Made by a program: the position numbers and the translations under genes. From the NCBI GenBank assembly GCA_030539985.1, contig JAUNXD010000006.1, forward strand, positions 1 through 19,470: a DNA stretch of 19,470 nucleotides, in the 5' to 3' direction. This stretch comes from Methanobrevibacter sp. (GTDB taxonomy: Archaea > Methanobacteriota > Methanobacteria > Methanobacteriales > Methanobacteriaceae). The notes under the pieces are model-generated. The model was given only the letters and a program-made list of their open reading frames with translations, was not told where the DNA came from and did not search any database. This document shows, piece after piece, positions 15,289-19,470 of this stretch (within the stretch, counting starts at the first letter, position 1; each line of letters begins with the position of its first letter).

Positions 15289-15782
15289 TGGACAATAGGG
15301 GTCAGATTTCAGCCGAAGCACTGTTCCTGCTTGGCGTTTTGATAATGATTATAATATTGGCAATTATTTTCGTTGCTGAGGAAAATGAGCTTAACATTGC
15401 AATGGCTGCAGCTAGAAATGGTGCAATCGAAGCGGTTGGCATGTCATCGGTTGGCATTTATCCCATGGACACATATAATGATTACTCAAAATCAAAGACA
15501 AGTCTGCTGTATCCCTTTTCCATTGAAATCGTTAAGGTTTCATATGCTGATTTGGGTTATGATGCCAATTATGATAAAAAGAGAATACAGTTCAAGGTCT
15601 ATGCCCGGACATCTGATAGATTCAACGATAATGAGTTGGTTTCGATTGGCGATAGGATTAACTATAACTTAAGAAAATCCCTTGCGCTCAGTTTCAATTC
15701 CACTTCCTCAACAAACAAATTGTACAATCCTGTTTTCTCATCCCACTATGTTTACACAACCGCTAATGTTAAGTGGGTTTAG
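15285..15782 (+). CDS. Class III signal-peptide (type IV pilin-like) protein, canonical
   Basis: This 165-residue protein starts MMDNRGQISAEALFLLGV, the canonical class III motif QxSxExxxL directly after Arg-Gly, followed by a hydrophobic helix to about residue 31. EppA-type cleavage between Gly and Gln is expected. The rest is a predicted extracellular domain of about 130 residues with many Tyr, Asn and Ser and no Cys. The second ATG (15288) gives MDNRG, matching the MDNKG start of the upstream gene, so either start is possible; the first overlaps the preceding stop as ATGA. Methanobacteriales lack archaella but make pili and adhesins, so an adhesive or cell-surface role is likely. The ORF ends 16 bases before the next gene. 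Confidence 0.82.
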   Translation: MMDNRGQISAEALFLLGVLIMIIILAIIFVAEENELNIAMAAARNGAIEAVGMSSVGIYPMDTYNDYSKSKTSLLYPFSIEIVKVSYADLGYDANYDKKRIQFKVYARTSDRFNDNELVSIGDRINYNLRKSLALSFNSTSSTNKLYNPVFSSHYVYTTANVKWV

Positions 15783-15798
15783 CGACAAATAGTAATTC

Positions 15799-16173
15799 AT
15801 GTCAAGGTATGAAAAAGGAAAGGAATCAATTGAATCAATTCAGCAAAGACCTTTGGAAGAGATATTTAAGGAAATTGATGACATAGCTCCAGATTTGGGA
15901 CGTTTTGTTGTTGAATATCCATATTCCGAAATATATACTCGAGAGGAGGTCGATTTGAAGACTCGAGAAATATGTACTGTGGCAGCATTGGTGGTTCTGG
16001 GAACCATCCCTCAACTTAAAGACCACATCAATGCCGCATTGAATGTTGGAAACACTCCAACTGAAATTGTTGAAATAATAATGCAGATGAGTGCCTATTG
16101 CGGTTTTCCAAAAGCAATCAACGGTATTGTGGCTGCAAAAGAGGTATTCATTGAAAAGGGAATCATTGAATAA
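15799..16173 (+). CDS. Carboxymuconolactone decarboxylase family (AhpD-like fold) protein
   Basis: This 124-residue protein matches the gamma-carboxymuconolactone decarboxylase family. Family features are TREICTVAALVVLGTIPQLKDHINAA-type helices (about 54-80), NVGNTPTEIVEII and MSAYCGFPKAINGI. It lacks the AhpD CxxC redox pair; single Cys residues remain in EICTVAA and AYCGFP. A methanogen is not expected to degrade aromatics, so the biochemical role is unknown and the name reflects the fold only. The gene starts 16 bases after the pilin-like gene. Its stop TAA shares one base with the ATG of the next gene (TAATG at 16171-16175), so it is part of the same operon. Confidence 0.88.
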   Translation: MSRYEKGKESIESIQQRPLEEIFKEIDDIAPDLGRFVVEYPYSEIYTREEVDLKTREICTVAALVVLGTIPQLKDHINAALNVGNTPTEIVEIIMQMSAYCGFPKAINGIVAAKEVFIEKGIIE

Positions 16174-16382
16174 TGTTTGATATGAGTCATGACAGGGTTT
16201 GTTTTAACTGCAAATATTGGCAGGTTCTCGTGCAGTTTGAGGATTCCTTGAATAATCCTGTTTGCCGGTTGGGCAGGGGACACACCAATCCGACCGACAG
16301 CTGCAGCAAGTTTTCGCCAAAAAGCACATTCGACGATATTCAAGATCCCGAAAAGTATCATGACAAACGTATATTTAAGTGA
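16173..16382 (+). CDS. Small four-cysteine protein, possible zinc or Fe-S binder
   Basis: This 69-residue protein has Cys10-x2-Cys13, Cys31 and Cys44 in the order CFNCKYW ... CRLGRGHT ... SCSKF, a metal-binding spacing also seen in small unnamed methanogen proteins. No membrane segment or signal is present. It starts inside the stop of the CMD-family gene (TAATG), so it is translationally coupled. It could be a partner of that protein, but this is inference. Zinc and an iron-sulphur cluster are both possible ligands. Confidence 0.72.
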   Translation: MFDMSHDRVCFNCKYWQVLVQFEDSLNNPVCRLGRGHTNPTDSCSKFSPKSTFDDIQDPEKYHDKRIFK

Positions 16383-16387
16383 TTATC

Positions 16388-16699
16388 ATGACATTTGAGG
16401 CTATATCAGCTAAACTTCAGGATGAACTGGCAGAGATAATTAAAAGCGGCGCTGATGTTAACGATTATGAACTGATAGTGTTCAAGTATGTTTTCATCAG
16501 CGAATTGAAAATACCTCTTCTGGAAGATTTTGGAATCGAAATAACAGAAGACTCATTTGTATTGTATATCATTCCTGAGAATTTGGAATTTAGCCTTTTG
16601 GAAAAGCTGGTAAATGCTTTTGATAAATTCAAAGCAAGGTTCAAGGCCAATAACTATAATATTATAAAATTAGAATTTGTGTTGTGTGACTATGTATAA
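16388..16699 (+). CDS. Hypothetical protein, first of a probable paralogous pair
   Basis: This 103-residue acidic protein is not recognised. Its N-terminal half is helical-looking (AKLQDELAEIIKSG, ELIVFKYVFI). The C-terminal half alternates strand and helix (GIEITEDSFVLYIIP ... LLEKLVNAFDKF ... IIKLEFVL). The last 55 residues align by eye with those of the next gene. The ATG at 16388 follows AAGTGAT; an in-frame GTG at 16379 would overlap the preceding gene and is less likely. It overlaps the next gene by eight bases. No signal peptide, membrane segment or Cys motif is seen. Confidence 0.7.
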   Translation: MTFEAISAKLQDELAEIIKSGADVNDYELIVFKYVFISELKIPLLEDFGIEITEDSFVLYIIPENLEFSLLEKLVNAFDKFKARFKANNYNIIKLEFVLCDYV

Positions 16700-17060
16700 T
16701 GAGGAAGAAAAACAGCAGCTGATGAATGACCTGGTCGAAATGGAAACATTCAAAGCAGATGTTGGTGATGAGGGTATCATTCTTCAAAAGGATTTGAAGG
16801 AATATTTCATCAACGGAAATGGTGATAAAGAGGATTTGATTTTCAGATTGGAGATGTATCTATATGCATTCAAACTGTTCTGCAGAAAATCGATAAAAAT
16901 AGATAGAAATCAATTTATAGTATATCTGAACGATTCGCTTCTTGACTATCATCTGATTAATCTTGTAAAAAATGATTTTACCGATTTTGAATTGGAAATA
17001 GAAGCGGTCAGGGAAAATAAAGATGTGCTGATTAATTTGAATTTCACATTGCATTACTAA
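16692..17060 (+). CDS. Hypothetical protein, second of a probable paralogous pair
   Basis: This 122-residue protein is not recognised. The N-terminal half is charged and helical (NEEEKQQLMNDLVEMETF). The C-terminal half (SIKIDRNQFIVYLND ... LINLVKNDFTDFE ... LINLNFTLHY) parallels the preceding protein: I-x-I, F-x-V/L-Y, LV-x2-F-x2-F and L-x-F-x-L occur in the same order and at similar spacing. ATG 16692 is preferred to an earlier in-frame codon at 16677 because it gives a shorter overlap with the previous gene; neither has a strong ribosome-binding site. Its TAA overlaps the convergent TatD-family gene stop in CTAA (17057-17060). It is the last gene of the operon. Confidence 0.7.
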   Translation: MYNEEEKQQLMNDLVEMETFKADVGDEGIILQKDLKEYFINGNGDKEDLIFRLEMYLYAFKLFCRKSIKIDRNQFIVYLNDSLLDYHLINLVKNDFTDFELEIEAVRENKDVLINLNFTLHY

Positions 17061-17818
17061 ATTTTAAAAATTCGGCGAGCATTGTTGGTGGTTATTTCAT
17101 CAACAGTCTCAACATCCATATTTTTTAGCTCGGCAATTTTATAAACTGCATTGACAACATTTGCAGGTTCATTTCTCTCTTCTTTTGTCATTGCCAAATA
17201 TGGGCTGTCAGTTTCAGTCAACACATAATCAAGGTCAATCTTTTCAATCAAATCCTGATGATGTTTTGAATAGCACAGCATTGTTGAAAAGCTCATTACG
17301 CAATTGTCCATGTTCATAATCTTTTTGGCGGTTTTTAAACTTCCGCCATAACAGTGGAAAACAAAATGGGGAATGTCCTCATATTCGGGAATGATATTGA
17401 CTGCCTTTTTCTCACAATCCCTTACATGCATGACAATCGGGACTTTATATTCATTTGCAAGTTCCAAAAATCCTCTAAATATTTCCTGCTGCCTTTCACG
17501 CAGAGCCTTGTCGGTAACATAAAAGTAATCCATTCCGACTTCACCGATGGCTACAATATCCTTTAAATATTTGGAGATATTGTCATGTGCAATTTCAATA
17601 TCCTCTTCAGTGGCGTTTTGAGAGCTTACCGGATGAAAACCGAATGTTGGGTAAATAAAATTCTTATAATCTTTTGAAAGCTGCAATACCTTCATGTTGC
17701 TTTCATTACTGTAACCTGAAACAATCACATGGTCCAATTTGTCCTTAGCCCTTTTGATTACGTCCTCACGGTCGCTGTCAAAATCTTCAAAATCAATATG
17801 GCAATGTGTATCAATCAT
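17057..17818 (-). CDS. TatD family metal-dependent hydrolase (putative DNase)
   Basis: This 253-residue protein is a TatD-type amidohydrolase-fold enzyme; bacterial TatD proteins are metal-dependent 3'-5' exonucleases or DNases. Metal-binding features are MIDTHCHID (His5, His7), AIGEVGMDYF (Glu92 region), IVMHVRDCE, FVFHCYGG and TETDSPYLAM near the C-terminus, all in family order. The length is normal (about 250-265). It begins three bases after uppS with GGAG inside the uppS end, so it is translationally coupled in the mtxX-uppS order. The cellular substrate is unknown; a housekeeping repair or RNA-processing role has been proposed for relatives. Confidence 0.92.
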   Translation of the reverse strand: MIDTHCHIDFEDFDSDREDVIKRAKDKLDHVIVSGYSNESNMKVLQLSKDYKNFIYPTFGFHPVSSQNATEEDIEIAHDNISKYLKDIVAIGEVGMDYFYVTDKALRERQQEIFRGFLELANEYKVPIVMHVRDCEKKAVNIIPEYEDIPHFVFHCYGGSLKTAKKIMNMDNCVMSFSTMLCYSKHHQDLIEKIDLDYVLTETDSPYLAMTKEERNEPANVVNAVYKIAELKNMDVETVDEITTNNARRIFKI

Positions 17819-17821
17819 GGT

Positions 17822-18586
17822 TTAAACTCCAAATCTACGATCTCTGGCCTGATATGACCTTATTGCCCTTATGAAATCAACTTTTCTAAGTTCCGGCCAT
17901 AAAGTTTCACAGAAATACAGTTCGGAATATGATGACTGCCAGAGCAGGAATCCGCTTAAACGTTCCTCTCCGCTGGTACGGATAATAAGGTTTGGATCAG
18001 CCAAACCACCAGTGTAAAGGTTTTTGCTTACAAGTTCCTCATCAACGTCATCGATTGTGATTTTTCCTGCCTGAACATCAGCAATAATTTTTTTGAATGA
18101 ATCTATGATTTCCAAACGTCCATCATAACCAATAGCTATATTGAATAATCTTTTATCGTATTTTGCTGTTGCATCTTCAGCTTCTTTTATTGCTTCACGC
18201 ACGCTTTCGGGAATTAATTCTGTTCTGCCCACAACTTTCACTTTCACTTCGTTTTTGTGTATTTTTTCGTGATCAACAAGTCTTTTGAAGTTTTTGACAA
18301 ATAGGTTCATCAGTCCTTCGACTTCATGCTGTGGCCTGTTAAAGTTTTCTGTTGAAAAAGCATATACTGTTATGATTTCAATTCCAAGCTCAATACTCCA
18401 GTCAAGAACCTTTTCCAATGTGTCGACTCCGATTTCATGTCCTTTGACAACGTCGATATTTCCTTGGAGCTTTGAGTATCGCCTGTTTCCATCCATAATT
18501 ATAGCTACATGTTTAGGCATTTTTTCAGGTTTCAAATCACGGGTGATGTACCATTCATATAGTCTATAAAGTATATTTTCTCCCAT
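17822..18586 (-). CDS. uppS: cis-Prenyltransferase (tritrans,polycis-undecaprenyl diphosphate synthase)
   Basis: This 254-residue enzyme extends an allylic diphosphate with isopentenyl diphosphate to make the polyprenyl carrier for surface glycans. In methanogens the primer is expected to be geranylgeranyl diphosphate. Motifs are IIMDGNRRYSK (29-39, catalytic Asp32), GHEIGVDTLEKVLDW, AFSTENFNRP, NIAIGYDGRLEI and the C-terminal LIIRTSGEERLSGFLLWQSSYSELYF. The N-terminal LYRLYEWYITRDLK extension is typical of archaeal members. Methanobacteriales need the lipid for pseudomurein and glycoproteins. It lies nine bases after mtxX and three before the TatD-family gene, forming one operon. Confidence 0.94.
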   Translation of the reverse strand: MGENILYRLYEWYITRDLKPEKMPKHVAIIMDGNRRYSKLQGNIDVVKGHEIGVDTLEKVLDWSIELGIEIITVYAFSTENFNRPQHEVEGLMNLFVKNFKRLVDHEKIHKNEVKVKVVGRTELIPESVREAIKEAEDATAKYDKRLFNIAIGYDGRLEIIDSFKKIIADVQAGKITIDDVDEELVSKNLYTGGLADPNLIIRTSGEERLSGFLLWQSSYSELYFCETLWPELRKVDFIRAIRSYQARDRRFGV

Positions 18587-18595
18587 TTCAATCCC

Positions 18596-19309
18596 TTATT
18601 TTGATAATTTGTCAGCTAATATTAAACTACGAACATAACCGTCAATGCTTTGGTCTCTGCTTGTATCAATGTATACTCTGTCAATTCCGAATGTTACTGC
18701 ACCGTGGCTTGGCCATGAACTCAGCAAAACAAGTGTTCTGAAAATGATGTTTCCAACCCTTCCGTTAGGGGCAATGATAACATTGGATTTGTCATTTATA
18801 GCTTTTTCGATTAAAATGAAATAGTTTTCAACATCTTCCTCGGTATTGTCTTTGATGAGCTCTGTCAATTTTTTACTGTCTTCAATGGATTTGGAAACTT
18901 CTTCACCTCTTCCATAGTCATCTTCTCTTCCTTCGGCAAGGATTGCAATCTTGGGTTTTTTGCCCACTTTTTTGAGAAAATCGATGCAGTTTAATGCTAT
19001 TTCATATTTCTCTTCGATGTTTGTGCCCTCATCTATGCCGACAGGGGAGAGTAAAAATTCATATTCGTCTCCATTAACGTATGTCGCTCTGGATAATTTC
19101 GGATAGTGTTCTTTGAGCTCTTGCATAATATTGGATGCTGGAAGTGACCCACGTACAACAGCAGCAATATTATCATCTAAGACTGATTTAACCAAATCTT
19201 CATCATTATATATTAGTTTTATATCCGTTTTTGGGTGTTTTTCTTTGAAAATATGACATGATTGTATGATGTTTTCATTTTCACCAACACCGATAGCTAT
19301 TGTTTTCAT
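18596..19309 (-). CDS. mtxX: Methanogenesis marker protein 4 (MtxX family)
   Basis: This 237-residue protein is identified as MtxX (methanogen marker 4), a family related in fold to phosphate acetyl/butyryl transferases and historically labelled a methyltransferase; its true function is not established. Supporting segments are KTIAIGVGENENIIQ at the N-terminus, AAVVRGSLPASNIM, LLSPVGIDEG and the C-terminal SNVIIAPNGRVGNIIFRTLVLL followed by WPSHGAVTFGID and YIDTSRDQ. No signal peptide or membrane segment is present. The ATG lacks a ribosome-binding site, but TTTATAAT lies 25 bases upstream, so the message appears leaderless. It is the first gene of an operon with uppS and a TatD-family gene. 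Confidence 0.85.
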   Translation of the reverse strand: MKTIAIGVGENENIIQSCHIFKEKHPKTDIKLIYNDEDLVKSVLDDNIAAVVRGSLPASNIMQELKEHYPKLSRATYVNGDEYEFLLSPVGIDEGTNIEEKYEIALNCIDFLKKVGKKPKIAILAEGREDDYGRGEEVSKSIEDSKKLTELIKDNTEEDVENYFILIEKAINDKSNVIIAPNGRVGNIIFRTLVLLSSWPSHGAVTFGIDRVYIDTSRDQSIDGYVRSLILADKLSK

Positions 19310-19330
19310 TAATTTAATTATATGTGTTTT

Positions 19331-19338
19331 ATTATAAA
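19331..19338 (-). promoter_or_regulatory. TATA box of the mtxX-uppS-tatD operon
   Basis: The minus strand reads TTTATAAT, centred 25 bases upstream of the mtxX ATG with no intervening ribosome-binding site. Transcription would start at the start codon, giving a leaderless mRNA. Confidence 0.55.
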
Positions 19339-19422
19339 TTAAAGTTTTCTAATTTTGCACCTGCAATGAAAAATTTTTAAGTTATTAAGTTGAAAATATT
19401 ATTAAGTTGTGGTGAATAATGC

Positions 19423-19470
19423 ATGGTAAATAATTTGATGAATTTATCAAAATACGGCCAGATAGATATT
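19423..19470 (+). CDS. 5' end of an unidentified plus-strand gene (partial)
   Basis: An ATG at 19423 opens a frame that runs to the window end (16 codons, MVNNLMNLSKYGQIDI). GGTGA at 19411-19415 is spaced eight bases before it, a good archaeal ribosome-binding site. An ATG at 19419 in another frame stops after four codons. The fragment is too short to name. It is divergent from mtxX, with an AT-rich 113-base spacer holding promoters for both. Confidence 0.6.
   Translation, partial: MVNNLMNLSKYGQIDI

Overview
The window comes from an AT-rich methanogenic archaeon of the order Methanobacteriales, most likely Methanobrevibacter or a close relative. The evidence is an archaeal UppS, MtxX (methanogenesis marker 4), HypA/HypB, a methanogen-type methionine synthase next to DUF1890 and DUF1894 proteins, class III (EppA-type) pilin signal peptides, TATA boxes about 25 bp upstream of predicted transcript starts, several apparently leaderless genes, and a tRNA-Ala without an encoded CCA. 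There is no rRNA, CRISPR array, transposase or prophage. The genes are tightly packed, and three convergent pairs overlap at their stop codons.

Layout. Bases 2-73 hold the 3' end of a plus-strand gene. Bases 65-4431 are a minus-strand operon: UvrD-type helicase, then an Fe-S PD-(D/E)XK nuclease (an AddAB-like pair), then a DUF169 protein. Diverging from it at 4747-7605 is an MrfA/SftH-type DEAD/DEAH helicase with a duplicated TPR tail. The 315-base spacer between them is the most unusual part of the window. Both divergent promoters carry the same element (TTTTC-x-G-x-TGCTCTCTC) at the same distance from the TATA box, giving a 36-bp inverted repeat. Between the two copies lie two strong hairpins and a T-run that could be a small RNA. 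I read this as a co-regulated DNA-processing or repair module. Its architecture looks unusual, and I cannot tell from the sequence whether it has been described.

Bases 7602-8750 (minus) encode an aldo/keto reductase with two [4Fe-4S] motifs; a 17-bp palindrome abuts its TATA box. Bases 8911-11006 (plus) hold hypA, hypB (nickel insertion for [NiFe]-hydrogenases) and a DUF354 protein. A tRNA-Ala(GGC) follows at 11058, with its own promoter and a D-stem mismatch.

Bases 11170-13977 (plus) are a membrane protein of unknown role, then DUF1890, DUF1894 and the methionine synthase as a coupled operon. Convergent to it is cbiF (cobalamin ring methylation), a plausible functional link because this type of methionine synthase is thought to use a methyl-corrinoid donor.

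Bases 14896-17060 (plus) hold two class III pilin-like proteins, a carboxymuconolactone-decarboxylase-like protein, a four-Cys mini-protein and two overlapping unknown genes that look like distant tandem paralogues. Bases 17057-19309 (minus) hold mtxX, uppS and a TatD-family hydrolase as one operon. A plus-strand gene begins at 19423 and runs off the window.
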